Shown in pieces: positions 1 to 8,337 of a DNA stretch of 36,601 bases. Where the stretch lies: positions 1-36,601 of the forward strand of contig CAJWNY010000025.1 in NCBI GenBank assembly GCA_913043815.1, given 5' to 3'. The position numbers were made by a program, and so were the translations under genes. The first letter of the stretch is position 1. The number at the start of each line of letters is the position of its first letter. A model generated the notes under the pieces. The model saw only the letters and a program-made list of their open reading frames with translations, made no database searches and was not told the origin of the DNA. The DNA comes from an uncultured Gammaproteobacteria bacterium (lineage in GTDB: Bacteria; Pseudomonadota; Gammaproteobacteria; Pseudomonadales; Azotimanducaceae).

Positions 1-274
1 CGGTATCTTTATGCTTTCTTGGCTGGCATTGCTGGCATTGCTGGCATTGCTGGCACGCGAGGCTTTGGCTATATTTTAACGGCGTATCGGTGTGATTTTG
101 GGAATTGGCGGTAACTGTGGAATTCGTAAAAGTGCCAGGGGGTGAGCTGCTCCTCGAGCCTGTTCCAATCGCGCCACACTTTTCAGCGATGTAAAACCTA
201 ACTGCGCATAAGGCCGGACGTTGCTCGAGTGCCGCACCCAGACAAATTATGCAGTTGATTCATTCTATAGCGTT
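1..274. other. Left-edge non-coding stretch with a short tandem repeat
   Basis: No gene is supported here. The 9-bp unit GCTGGCATT occurs three times in tandem at 22-48, followed by a partial copy (GCTGGCACG). Frame 1 is open from the window edge to a TAA near 111 and would read the repeat as Ala-Gly-Ile, so this could be the tail of a plus-strand gene whose body is outside the window, but nothing identifies it. The remainder up to the GST stop codon shows no recognisable signal. Confidence 0.35.
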
Positions 275-952
275 CTAAATTCCGTATAGTTCTTTAAGGT
301 GTGCCATGAAGCCGGGACGATTCGCTGCTGCATCGCTACGAATTTTCTTAACGTGAGGGCGCTCCTCCATTCGTGCGCAATAGGCATCTAGCCCCGGCAC
401 CTCTGATAGGGGGTCTTTGCCCAAGAATTGCTTACCCACGTTGCGTACTACTGGTAGATTCAAAATCGCCGCGATATCCGCCATAGTAAATGTATCGCCA
501 TAGGCGAATTGTTCAAATTTTGAAAGCTTTGCCAACGCCGCAGTTGCTTTTGTCAGGCCAGTCTGAACATCTATTAGTACTGTGGGTTCTGGTGTTGTGC
601 CTGAGAGTAGGTTGGGTATAACGCGACGAGCTACAAGTTCGAAATAAAGCTCAATGAACTGTGACAGCTCCTGAACTTTAGCAGCCCCAAACGCGCTGGC
701 GGGTAATAGTGGGTGCTCTGGGTAGGCTTTTTCGATGTACTCTAAAATAGCACGTGATTCGCTAATAAACCCTTCATCTGTTTCAAGTGCCGGCACTTTG
801 CCTAGCGGACTTTTATCGAGATATTCTGGTTTGTATTTCGGTCCCACTCCGGTGTAGGAAACAACCTCTTCAAATGCCACTCCTTTCTCCAAAAAAGCGA
901 GTTTAGGTACATTGTAGTAATTGCTTGCAGAAAAGCCGTGGAGTTTGAGCAT
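275..952 (-). CDS. Glutathione S-transferase family protein
   Basis: A 225-residue cytosolic GST, the usual length for the family, predicted to conjugate glutathione to electrophiles or to reduce peroxides; the substrate cannot be read from sequence. The N-terminal half is a thioredoxin-like domain with the SPLGKVPALE segment (the cis-Pro glutathione-binding loop, around residues 48-57) and the ESRAILEYI helix that follows it (around 65-73). The C-terminal half is the all-helical domain with a TMADIAAI segment (N-capping box region). The start is preceded by AGGAAA at good spacing. It lies 150 bp downstream of blh on the same strand. A link to photo-oxidative stress in a carotenoid-making cell is inference from position only. 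Confidence 0.85.
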   Translation of the reverse strand: MLKLHGFSASNYYNVPKLAFLEKGVAFEEVVSYTGVGPKYKPEYLDKSPLGKVPALETDEGFISESRAILEYIEKAYPEHPLLPASAFGAAKVQELSQFIELYFELVARRVIPNLLSGTTPEPTVLIDVQTGLTKATAALAKLSKFEQFAYGDTFTMADIAAILNLPVVRNVGKQFLGKDPLSEVPGLDAYCARMEERPHVKKIRSDAAANRPGFMAHLKELYGI

Positions 953-1102
953 ATTTATTTCCTAATGTTTTGTCTTTCTAGCCCCGGTGCAGCGGACCGT
1001 AGTTTTTATTAGCTGGAGGTGCCGAAACAGTTTTACATTGGCAGCCACCCAAAGCAATACATAGAGGCGAGTGACGCAAAGACATTGCCTAATGTGATCT
1101 TT

Positions 1103-1969
1103 CTAGCGGTGCTTAGAGGCTATGTAAAGAAAAGTCATATGCGGCACGGTTAAGGCAGCTAGCGCGACAAAAGTATATTGAATGGCGCTGTTCCCAGCTG
1201 TCATGGAGACGGAGGTTGTGTTTTGTGGGTTGAATTCTGGAGCAAGAATTACAAGTAATGCGATTATGCTAAAGACGAAAAAACTCAGCAGATACACTGC
1301 TAAATAACGGCTGTTGGGTAATTTCAGTCGCCAGCGTTGCAAGTGATGGGGGCCGTGTAAAAAAGCGAAATAGCAGGTAAATGCAATGAGTGCACCACCT
1401 AGCGCGCAGACTAATGCGTAGCTACTTAGTAACGGAAGTGTAGCAATATGTGGCGGCTCGTCGCCCATCTTCATGCCGCACAGTAAAACGGCGGGTATAG
1501 CTAAATAGCCCATTCCGCTCGTTATAAGCGGCGCTGGCGCAATACCGAGTACAAGTGTGAATAAAATTGTTACCTGTTGAGGAGCCAATAAGCAGGGCAG
1601 GGTAATAATCGCAAGTCCCCACGCGGTCTTTTGTAATTTACACGACATGGGCCAATCTGAGTCGCCAAAATGGAAAGCTGAATAGCATAAAAAAGCTGTT
1701 AGAAAAATATTTGCGCTTGACCACCAGAGCAGCACGGTGGCCGCTATGAGCACTAGATAGCCGATTATTGCGAGGACAAAGGACTTGTTGGCGTAAAGAT
1801 TGGCTATAATGTAAAAGTCGAATGCGCCGTGAGGCAGTCCAGCTGCAAGGATTAGAATGCAACAGCCGATGAGCACCCAGTTATGTTCCGCGCCGAAGAG
1901 CAGGCTGCAAAGACTTGCTATAGCGCAGCTAATAAGGAAAAACTGAAACGGTCTAAAGGTTTTTAGCAC
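1103..1969 (-). CDS. blh: Beta-carotene 15,15'-dioxygenase, Brp/Blh family
   Basis: This integral membrane enzyme cleaves beta-carotene symmetrically into two retinal molecules, the chromophore of the rhodopsin encoded in the same cluster. The 288-residue protein is strongly hydrophobic along its length, with several membrane segments. It keeps the histidines expected to bind the catalytic iron: His47 in GLPHGAFDF, His100 in SAFHFGDSDW, His205, His208 and His209 in HGPHHLQRW, and His277 in LTVPHMTF. The start overlaps the end of crtY by 17 bp, indicating translational coupling at the end of the operon. No truncation is visible. Family assignment rests on the histidine motifs plus the crt/rhodopsin context and is firm. 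Confidence 0.95.
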   Translation of the reverse strand: MLKTFRPFQFFLISCAIASLCSLLFGAEHNWVLIGCCILILAAGLPHGAFDFYIIANLYANKSFVLAIIGYLVLIAATVLLWWSSANIFLTAFLCYSAFHFGDSDWPMSCKLQKTAWGLAIITLPCLLAPQQVTILFTLVLGIAPAPLITSGMGYLAIPAVLLCGMKMGDEPPHIATLPLLSSYALVCALGGALIAFTCYFAFLHGPHHLQRWRLKLPNSRYLAVYLLSFFVFSIIALLVILAPEFNPQNTTSVSMTAGNSAIQYTFVALAALTVPHMTFLYIASKHR

Positions 1970-3122
1970 AACGGAAAGCTTCGCATATGAATAAAAATTT
2001 CGGCATTGCGGCTATAACCTTAAGGTAGTCAGTGATCTTAGCGTTGTCGCCCAAAAATCTGATCAAAACTGGCTCTGGCACGCGTTTAAAGAGCCGTATA
2101 AATGTACTTGCTGCGTGTGCGGGTTGATGTTCGAGAAAACTTATGAAAACGTGGTCGAGCCATTGAGCGACTGGTTTACGTACAGCGGTGACCTGATGCG
2201 CCTTACCGGCAAAGAGCCTGCTAGCATGTTGTTTGGCTTGATGCTGCGCATGCGGGTAACAATAGCCGGTTGAAGGTTTCGCGGTGTCGGCATAAAGACC
2301 AAAAGGTATGACGTTGTAATGTGCACGTTGTTCTGGATTAGGAGGTTTTTTTGGCATAGGGATAATGCCGCGCTCCTCGCGCAGAATCCGCCACTCGCCG
2401 ATTCCAAGTTCCGTTGTAATGTAATGCGTAAGCTCTTCCAGATAGATTTTATCCTCTAACGACTTTTTGGAGAAATGGGTGGTCTCAACTAATGCGTGCC
2501 TTTTGGTGAAGGGAAGGACGTAAAAGAAATGAATGTCATCATCATTGCTCGCTTGAAAGTCCATCAAAGTAACCGTATGCGTATCAAAGACGTCCTGGTC
2601 TGTTTCTATTTCCCAGCCGACGAAGTGTTGCAAGAGCGTACCGAAGGGTATTTCTTTAGGCCGTGTGTCGTAGACATAGTCAGCTTTGAACTGGACGTCA
2701 TCACAATCTACAGTTATTTGCGTTTGTCCGATCTGCAGCGCTTCGGCTCGAGTTCCGGTTAATAGATTTACCGATGTCGACCTAGTTAAGCGCTCCTGAG
2801 CTATTGCGTAGTAACGGCCGCTGTCTACCATCACATAATCAAGTTCAGAGCTCCGGCAGATATGAGTGTTATCCCCAGATTTGATCAGCCATCGGTTCCA
2901 GCGGTGAGTAACAGCAGAATCGAACAGATTTGCGTCTTGTTGCCAAAAGCACCACGTTTTATCGCTTAGGTATTTCACTCGTGGCTCAATGACCCAGGTG
3001 TCTTTTTCTTGGTCTGAATATAGATCGTTGTAGTCCGCAATATGGCAGGCCAACGCCAAGCCACTCATGCCGCCTCCCAGAACTAAGACGTCGCAATTGG
3101 TTATGCTGGAATTATTGGACAC
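1953..3122 (-). CDS. crtY: Lycopene beta-cyclase
   Basis: Converts lycopene to beta-carotene by cyclising both ends, at the membrane. The 389-residue protein opens with a dinucleotide-binding signature, VLVLGGGMSGLALA (about residues 12-25), typical of the FAD-dependent cyclase family, and has the usual CrtY length of about 380-390. The start is GTG, 9 bp after the crtB stop, with AGGCG upstream as a weak ribosome-binding site. The 3' end overlaps blh by 17 bp. It supplies the substrate of Blh. Order and spacing match other proteorhodopsin-linked carotenoid operons. Confidence 0.92.
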   Translation of the reverse strand: MSNNSSITNCDVLVLGGGMSGLALACHIADYNDLYSDQEKDTWVIEPRVKYLSDKTWCFWQQDANLFDSAVTHRWNRWLIKSGDNTHICRSSELDYVMVDSGRYYAIAQERLTRSTSVNLLTGTRAEALQIGQTQITVDCDDVQFKADYVYDTRPKEIPFGTLLQHFVGWEIETDQDVFDTHTVTLMDFQASNDDDIHFFYVLPFTKRHALVETTHFSKKSLEDKIYLEELTHYITTELGIGEWRILREERGIIPMPKKPPNPEQRAHYNVIPFGLYADTAKPSTGYCYPHAQHQAKQHASRLFAGKAHQVTAVRKPVAQWLDHVFISFLEHQPAHAASTFIRLFKRVPEPVLIRFLGDNAKITDYLKVIAAMPKFLFICEAFRCAKNL

Positions 3123-3131
3123 AAAACACGC

Positions 3132-4049
3132 CTAAGCAGAGAATTTACTTTTATCTAGTGCTTTGTGCAGCTGCTGGCAGTGAGTGACTTTGCCGATCAA
3201 TAACGTGCTAGATCCTTCGTGCATCCGTTGCCAAAGCATCAATAGGATCAGTAAGCACTTTCGCCGCCGCGAAACAATACTCCGTCCGGTCCAATAGGTT
3301 GTTGGCGAGGCTAAAATTTTATCACCGATTGCTTGATAAAGACGCGCAGCGATCTTGATGGTATGTCTTACGCTCCTGGGCAGATAGCCATAGCCCATTG
3401 CGGCACTCGCGTAGTATTGGTCAGCAATCTGCAACAGTTGCCGCGCACCCTCATAAGCACTGTCGCGCATTGCTTGATCACCTCGCGTAAGTCCTTCGCA
3501 AGTTATCGGTGTAGAGAGCAGCTCGGCAGGAATATAGATTCTATCGCGTTCGGCATCTTCTAAGATATCCCGACAGATATTACTCATTTGCATTGCGACA
3601 CCAAGGTCAATAGCAAACGGAAATGCATGGGGGTTACGAACGTTAAAGACATAGCACATCATCAAACCAACGGTTGATGCTACTCCGTAGGAAAACCGCA
3701 CTAATTCATCAATACTGTGCAGTTCCCGCGGGTATTGGTCCTTGATAATTGCATCGACGAAGTCCAATAACAATTGGCTGGGGATACCATAGTCTCTTTG
3801 CAGAAATAACAAGTCATTGATCTGATCATCATTGCTTTTTTCAGCGTAGATATCTTGTCGAAGAGCACTGAGTACTTCTTTGTTACTGCCGGGGCTACCG
3901 GTATCTGCTAGGTCATCAACGTATCTGCAAAAAGCGTAGAGTCTCGCTACTGCCTCATAGCGGTCTTTATTGAGGAACCGTGCCGCTAAAGAAAAAGTTT
4001 TGGCATGTGCTTTAAAGGTCTCTTCTGCTTGTGCAAGTTGAGTGATCAT
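3132..4049 (-). CDS. crtB: Phytoene synthase
   Basis: Condenses two geranylgeranyl diphosphate molecules head to head into phytoene, the first committed carotenoid step. The 305-residue protein has both aspartate-rich Mg-diphosphate motifs: DDLAD at residues 45-49, within FCRYVDDLADTG, and the second in NICRDILEDAERDRIYIP. This fits the squalene/phytoene synthase fold and length. It overlaps the end of crtI by 4 bp (ATGA-type junction), consistent with coupled translation, and is followed after 9 bp by crtY. Nothing appears to be missing. Confidence 0.95.
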   Translation of the reverse strand: MITQLAQAEETFKAHAKTFSLAARFLNKDRYEAVARLYAFCRYVDDLADTGSPGSNKEVLSALRQDIYAEKSNDDQINDLLFLQRDYGIPSQLLLDFVDAIIKDQYPRELHSIDELVRFSYGVASTVGLMMCYVFNVRNPHAFPFAIDLGVAMQMSNICRDILEDAERDRIYIPAELLSTPITCEGLTRGDQAMRDSAYEGARQLLQIADQYYASAAMGYGYLPRSVRHTIKIAARLYQAIGDKILASPTTYWTGRSIVSRRRKCLLILLMLWQRMHEGSSTLLIGKVTHCQQLHKALDKSKFSA

Positions 4050-5542
4050 ATTAGTTTGCTCGCGACTACAGGGTGATCTTGCTTTAAAAGGTTTTCAACT
4101 ACTTTAGCTGAACTCAAAACTCCAGGGACGCCGGCACCTGGATGTGTGCCAGCGCCGACAAAATATAGGTTTGAAAAATCCTCTGAGCGGTTATGAAAGC
4201 GAAAGAATGCAGATTGGCTAAAGATTGGTGCAATCGAAAAACCTGCTCCCCACTGAGATTGATATTGGGCTTGGAAATCGTTTGGATCGAAGTCGAAGCA
4301 CACCTCCAGATTTTCGCGTAAATTTGGTAGGACACGATCTTCTAAGATGTCGAGTACGCGTTCTTTCACGCGATCTTTCACTTGATCCCAGTCGCCGCGT
4401 TGTAGGTTAGGTACTGGCGCAAGCACGTAAAACGCATCCTTACCTTCTGGTGCTAAATTAGCATCGGTAGCCGTTGGGCGGTGAAGGTAAAGGCTCAGGT
4501 CGTCACCAGCCTCGCCCCCGTCGAAAATACGTTGTAATAATTCCTGGTATTCGTTGCCAAATATAATTGTGTGGTGCTCAACGCTCTCGTACTTTTTATT
4601 AGTTCCAAAATAAAGTACGTAGAGTCCCATAGAATATTTAAGTTTATCGATGCGCTTATCAGTCCATTTTTTACGCTGGTTTCCTACAATTAGATTTTTG
4701 TAAGTGTACGCTGGGTCTCCGTTACAAATTATGATGTCTGCTGGCAACGTTGACCCGTCCGCAAAAGACACAGCCGATATTCCGCCATTCTCAGTTTGAA
4801 TATTCTTCACATTCTGTCCAAACCGAACCTCAATGCCTACTTCTAGCATTAACTTGCCTAAGGCCTGAACTAATGCGCCGGTGCCTCCACGGGGATAGTG
4901 AACGCCCCAACGTCGTTCCAGATAGTGGATTAGAGAATAAATACTTGTCGTGCTAAAGGGGTTGCCTCCGACTAACAAGGGTTGAATGCTAAAGGCGCGT
5001 CTTAAACGATCGTCTTTCAAGTAGCGTTTGGTGAATTGCCACACCGTTCGGTAGCAGCCAAGTTTTATCAACTCGGGTACTTGCTTGAGCATGAACCAAA
5101 AGCGATTAAAGGGTACGTGTGCAAGTTGCATAAATCCAACGTCAAAGATTTTCTCTGAGTGCGCCAGTAGCTTTTTGTAACCGTCCACATCTGCTGGATT
5201 GATACGTCGAATTTCGGCTAACGTATCTTCTACGCTTCCGCCGTAATTAAGGTGAGAGCCGTCGTTGAACTCGTAACGATACCAAGGGGTGACCGGTATC
5301 ATCTCTATATAATCTGTTATGTTGCGATCGAATAATTCGAACAGTTCGTCGAATAAAAAGGGCGCCGTAATAACAGTTGGGCCTGCATCAAAAATAAAAC
5401 CTTGCGTTTGAAAGGTTTGTGCGCGACCGCCAAGCTGATCCAAACGCTCTACTAAGGTTACTTCAAAGCCCATTTTTCGCGCTCGTAAAGCGCTGGCGAT
5501 GCCGCCGAAACCACTGCCAATAACTATGACGTGTTTACTCAT
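4046..5542 (-). CDS. crtI: Phytoene desaturase (CrtI type)
   Basis: FAD-dependent desaturase converting phytoene to lycopene. The 498-residue protein, the typical length, starts with the Rossmann signature VIVIGSGFGGIASALRARKMG followed by VERLDQLGGRAQT and FDAGPTVITAP, all diagnostic of the CrtI/amine-oxidoreductase family. The C-terminal family signature is visible as NLYFVGAGTHPGAGVPGVLSSAK. It overlaps crtE by 4 bp upstream and crtB by 4 bp downstream, so crtE-crtI-crtB look translationally coupled. How many desaturation steps it performs (three or four) cannot be told from sequence; presence of crtY and blh implies that lycopene is reached. Confidence 0.95.
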   Translation of the reverse strand: MSKHVIVIGSGFGGIASALRARKMGFEVTLVERLDQLGGRAQTFQTQGFIFDAGPTVITAPFLFDELFELFDRNITDYIEMIPVTPWYRYEFNDGSHLNYGGSVEDTLAEIRRINPADVDGYKKLLAHSEKIFDVGFMQLAHVPFNRFWFMLKQVPELIKLGCYRTVWQFTKRYLKDDRLRRAFSIQPLLVGGNPFSTTSIYSLIHYLERRWGVHYPRGGTGALVQALGKLMLEVGIEVRFGQNVKNIQTENGGISAVSFADGSTLPADIIICNGDPAYTYKNLIVGNQRKKWTDKRIDKLKYSMGLYVLYFGTNKKYESVEHHTIIFGNEYQELLQRIFDGGEAGDDLSLYLHRPTATDANLAPEGKDAFYVLAPVPNLQRGDWDQVKDRVKERVLDILEDRVLPNLRENLEVCFDFDPNDFQAQYQSQWGAGFSIAPIFSQSAFFRFHNRSEDFSNLYFVGAGTHPGAGVPGVLSSAKVVENLLKQDHPVVASKLI

Positions 5543-6540
5543 ATTACTTTAGTGCTCTTGGTTCTGTTGTTTGGCCATCGTTGGTTAGCCCTGTGAGGGA
5601 GCTGAATGGTATTAGCTGCATTGGGCGTACTCATCGACGCATCGTTCTTCAGCCTTTCATCAATGAATTTTTTAATCACGGCACTAGTGTGAGCGGGCAG
5701 TTTAGCTGCGTATTCAACGGCGCGTGTAATAGCTTGGGTCTGCCATATCCGGCATAAGTCTAAAGCTAAATCTCTGTGGCTGGTTTGTCGAATTAATGCC
5801 TTAAAGGGGTCTTCGCTCGGCGCTATCGATTTAATCGCGGCAACGGGCGCAGTGATAACCTTACCAATAATATCCTCGTCATTAACGAGCGTAGTTGGGG
5901 TCGCAAATGGCCGGAGATCATCAAGAATTTGATAGGCTAACCCTAATTGCTCCCCGCATAGTCGCGCTGGCTCCGTGTTCAAAATTTGATCGTGCCCAAT
6001 TAGATTCGAGAATTGTAATGGCAACGCTATGAATGCGCCGGTTTTGCTGACAGCAACCTCGGTGTAGATTTTTGTAAGATCTGCGCTCTGGATAGTGCTC
6101 GATAATTGTAGGTGTTGGCCGGACGCAGCACGACTTATCGCTTGGGACATCATTATGAGAAGTTTTGCGTGCATGGAAGAGTTGACGTCTACTTCTGCGA
6201 TAGCTCGAAAAGCCGCAGAAACAAAGTGGTCGCCCAAGAGTAACGCAGTGTTTGCACCAAATTTTTGCCAGACCGACGGTTCGCCTCGTCGGTATTCAGT
6301 GCGATCTTGTATGTCGTCATGGACAACAGATGCTTCGTGTATAAGCTCAATGGCCGCCCCCGAGTGCGCAAGTAACTCAAGATTTATGGGCTTAGATGAG
6401 GCGGCAAATAATAGTTGTGATCGGGTTCGCTTACCTGGGGTAGCTAGATGGTGAGACGCGGCCTGTGTCAGTGCGCCGGCTTCTTCACCATAAAAGTGGA
6501 TAGCGTCTTCTAGCGTAAGTCCGAGGTCGGTAATTCGCAT
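5539..6540 (-). CDS. crtE: Geranylgeranyl diphosphate synthase (polyprenyl synthetase family)
   Basis: Makes GGPP, the C20 precursor for CrtB. I place the start at ATG 6540 because GGAG lies six bases upstream; a TTG four codons earlier (6552) would read through that ribosome-binding site. The protein is 333 residues. The first aspartate-rich motif is intact, DDIQD at residues 75-79 in HDDIQDRTEYRRG. The second is DDLRP at 207-211, where the last Asp of the usual DDxxD is replaced by Pro. The C-terminal 30 residues (rich in Asn, Thr and Arg) look like a non-catalytic extension. It overlaps crtI by 4 bp and is separated from the upstream rhodopsin gene by a 141-bp gap holding a strong hairpin. 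Confidence 0.92.
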   Translation of the reverse strand: MRITDLGLTLEDAIHFYGEEAGALTQAASHHLATPGKRTRSQLLFAASSKPINLELLAHSGAAIELIHEASVVHDDIQDRTEYRRGEPSVWQKFGANTALLLGDHFVSAAFRAIAEVDVNSSMHAKLLIMMSQAISRAASGQHLQLSSTIQSADLTKIYTEVAVSKTGAFIALPLQFSNLIGHDQILNTEPARLCGEQLGLAYQILDDLRPFATPTTLVNDEDIIGKVITAPVAAIKSIAPSEDPFKALIRQTSHRDLALDLCRIWQTQAITRAVEYAAKLPAHTSAVIKKFIDERLKNDASMSTPNAANTIQLPHRANQRWPNNRTKSTKVI

Positions 6541-6601
6541 TTCCGTCTCCAAACCTAGCGTTCAAGAATTACTATGTAAATCATCTATGAGGCTTTTGTT
6601 C

Positions 6602-6622
6602 TATTGGGTATTGGGTATTGGG
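6602..6622. repeat. Three tandem TATTGGG heptamers
   Basis: TATTGGG is repeated three times without gaps between the crtE start and the rhodopsin stop, directly beside the large hairpin at 6626-6658. On the coding (minus) strand the unit reads CCCAATA. The copy number could vary by slippage. A function is not evident. Confidence 0.85.
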
Positions 6623-6625
6623 TAT

Positions 6626-6658
6626 TAGCGTTGCAGGGTTTTCGACCCTGCAACGCTA
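6626..6658 (-). terminator. Strong intercistronic hairpin between proteorhodopsin and crtE
   Basis: The 13-bp perfect arms AGCGTTGCAGGGT (6627-6639) and ACCCTGCAACGCT (6645-6657) enclose a 5-nt loop, with one more A-T pair outside. On the transcribed minus strand there is no U tract afterwards, so it is more likely to act as a 3' stabiliser or partial terminator for the rhodopsin mRNA than as a full Rho-independent terminator. This would let the pump be made in excess of the enzymes. A smaller hairpin, ATCGCC-TACG-GGCGAT (6664-6679), lies just after the rhodopsin stop; read on the plus strand it is followed by T5. Confidence 0.6.
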
Positions 6659-6681
6659 GCTTTATCGCCTACGGGCGATTT

Positions 6682-7362
6682 TTAGGCTTTTTCAGAAGAA
6701 GACGTAGCTGCCACCCAGATGACAACGCCGAATGCAATCTTGTTGACGAAGTCGGCAAGGTTGTAAACGAGGTTTAATCCAGCAGCGCCATCGGCCCCGG
6801 CTCCTAAGACATAACCAATCGGATAGATTGCCCAGCCTACGGTCACAATCAAACGTAGAGCGTTGAATGCGGTTTGGCTAGCAGGAGTACCCTGAGATGC
6901 ACTGATTTGACTGGCTTCACCAATGAAGATTTCATAGATGATGTACAACCATCCCGCCATGCCAATGACGAATGCAATCCAGATGTCCATTGCACCTATT
7001 TCACCGAGATAACCGAAGATTAACATTACCAATGAGGCAATCAGCAGTTTCCAGAACAGTGCAGCTCGAACGATGGCGATAGCTGCAAGGATCAGGTAAA
7101 ACTCAACAATTTGCAGTGGCACTGTTAGTAGCCAATCAACGTAGCGGAAAACGGTAGGACTTTGGCCAGTATCAACCCAAACACCTCTCATGTAGAAGTA
7201 ATGAATTGCTGCGATACCAGTCACCATAGCGGCTACCGTAAGGGATGTTTTCCACTTGCCTTCAGCGCGATCGCGTTCAACGGTGAAAAAGTAAGTCGCC
7301 GCAACCATCGCGGCTGAAATGATCCAGAAAGAGACGCCTACGTAATCTTGAGGGTCTAACAT
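6682..7362 (-). CDS. Proteorhodopsin, light-driven proton pump, predicted blue-absorbing
   Basis: Seven-helix retinal protein that pumps protons out of the cell on illumination. In the 226-residue chain the proton acceptor is Asp76 and the donor Glu87 (RYVDWLLTVPLQIVEFYLIL; positions 97 and 108 of the reference green proteorhodopsin), the conserved His is His54, and the Schiff-base lysine is Lys208 (DFVNKIAFG). Residue 84, equivalent to tuning position 105, is Gln, which in this family gives blue absorption. The start at MLDPQDYVGV is fixed by AGGAGAGG just upstream and an in-frame stop before that, so no leader peptide is encoded, unlike many longer homologues. It heads the crt-blh operon that makes its chromophore. 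Confidence 0.97.
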   Translation of the reverse strand: MLDPQDYVGVSFWIISAAMVAATYFFTVERDRAEGKWKTSLTVAAMVTGIAAIHYFYMRGVWVDTGQSPTVFRYVDWLLTVPLQIVEFYLILAAIAIVRAALFWKLLIASLVMLIFGYLGEIGAMDIWIAFVIGMAGWLYIIYEIFIGEASQISASQGTPASQTAFNALRLIVTVGWAIYPIGYVLGAGADGAAGLNLVYNLADFVNKIAFGVVIWVAATSSSEKA

Positions 7363-8337
7363 TCTCCTCTCCTTTGTTATTTAAATTTTCAGAGCGCCCA
7401 CATTCCCGTAAAACATGAATTGTTCTTATAACCAGCATTCCAGGCTTAACCTAAGTTAATCAGACGACAGCGGCTTTGAACTCTGCATGAATGCAGGACG
7501 GTCTTTTCTATCTCTCAAGTTGTCGATTTCACTCGACTACGGGTTTTCGGTCAGTTTGTTCAAATTGTTTCCAACACAGTAGCGTTGGCTGTAGTGAACA
7601 TAGTTTAAAATCTTCTTCTTCGCAATGCTCTAAATAGACCTAAATAATAATCATTCCTATTTAGTTGCATTTGATTAATCAACTGAAGGCGGGGAAGGAC
7701 GCAAGCCACGCAACTGTGAGATTTATTTCGTTTATAAATTATCAGGATGAGCGTGAATATCGTTGCGGTAAAAGGTCGCTCGTTCGGGAGCATATGGTGT
7801 CTACCAGCGTTTCTTGGTGCTGTTTCGTTATGCCTACATGATTTGTCCTTAATTATCCTATCGGCACTATAACAGAGTGTTCGCTGAAGCAGTTCTCGGT
7901 TATAGGACAACCAATCCATTGAATCAAAATAAGGTTTTGAAAAATCTTTAACCGCTCCTCATTGCGAGAAACGGCATCTTTCTTAATCCTAATTTTTACC
8001 CAAACAAAGGGCTGTGGGAGCTTCGCTGACCCCGGTTCTGAATCCCGACGTCAAAAATGAACTTTTCTTCACACCAATAGTTTGATTATTTGAGCATATA
8101 TATAGATAACTAACCTTTGCTGAGGCTGTTACACGGATCTAATTTCCCAGCATCGAGATTGGTTCATATCGTAGAATTTTAGGCGAAGTGTTGGATTTTT
8201 GACGCCTAACCAAAATTGCAGTCAGATAAAATAAAAAATACCCATATAAAACAGTTAGTTATCAATTATCGCCGCCTAAATTTCTTGGTACGAAAATTGT
8301 ATGTCAATAGTAGTTATTAACTTGTGGGATTCCTATT
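7363..8337. other. 975-bp intergenic region between the divergent rhodopsin operon and flagellin gene
   Basis: No convincing gene. It should hold the promoters of two divergent units. On the minus strand a -10-like TATAAG (7425-7430) lies about 60 bp before the rhodopsin start. Upstream of it are several inverted repeats: TTAAC-CTAA-GTTAA (7446-7459), CTGCAT-GA-ATGCAG (7483-7496) and GTCGA-N6-TCGAC (7522-7537), which could be operators. On the flagellin side the last 200 bp are AT-rich; I could not find a clean sigma28 (TAAA-N15-GCCGATAA) or sigma54 site. Confidence 0.5.
7425..7430 (-). promoter_or_regulatory. Possible -10 element of the proteorhodopsin operon
   Basis: TATAAG on the minus strand matches TATAAT at five of six positions and would give a 5' leader of roughly 60 nt. 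No good -35 lies 16-18 bp upstream, which may mean an activator is required; the inverted repeat TTAAC-CTAA-GTTAA overlaps the place where the -35 would be. This is inference only. Confidence 0.25.

Noticed and set aside
7605-7919. 104-codon minus-strand open frame in the rhodopsin-flagellin gap
   Set aside because: No ribosome-binding site, biased composition rich in Arg, Asn and Leu, no recognisable fold or motif. Treated as chance.
8220-8337. Sigma28 promoter before the flagellin gene
   Set aside because: TAAAACAG and GCCGCCTAA were considered, but the spacing is about 20 instead of 15 and the -10 match is poor.
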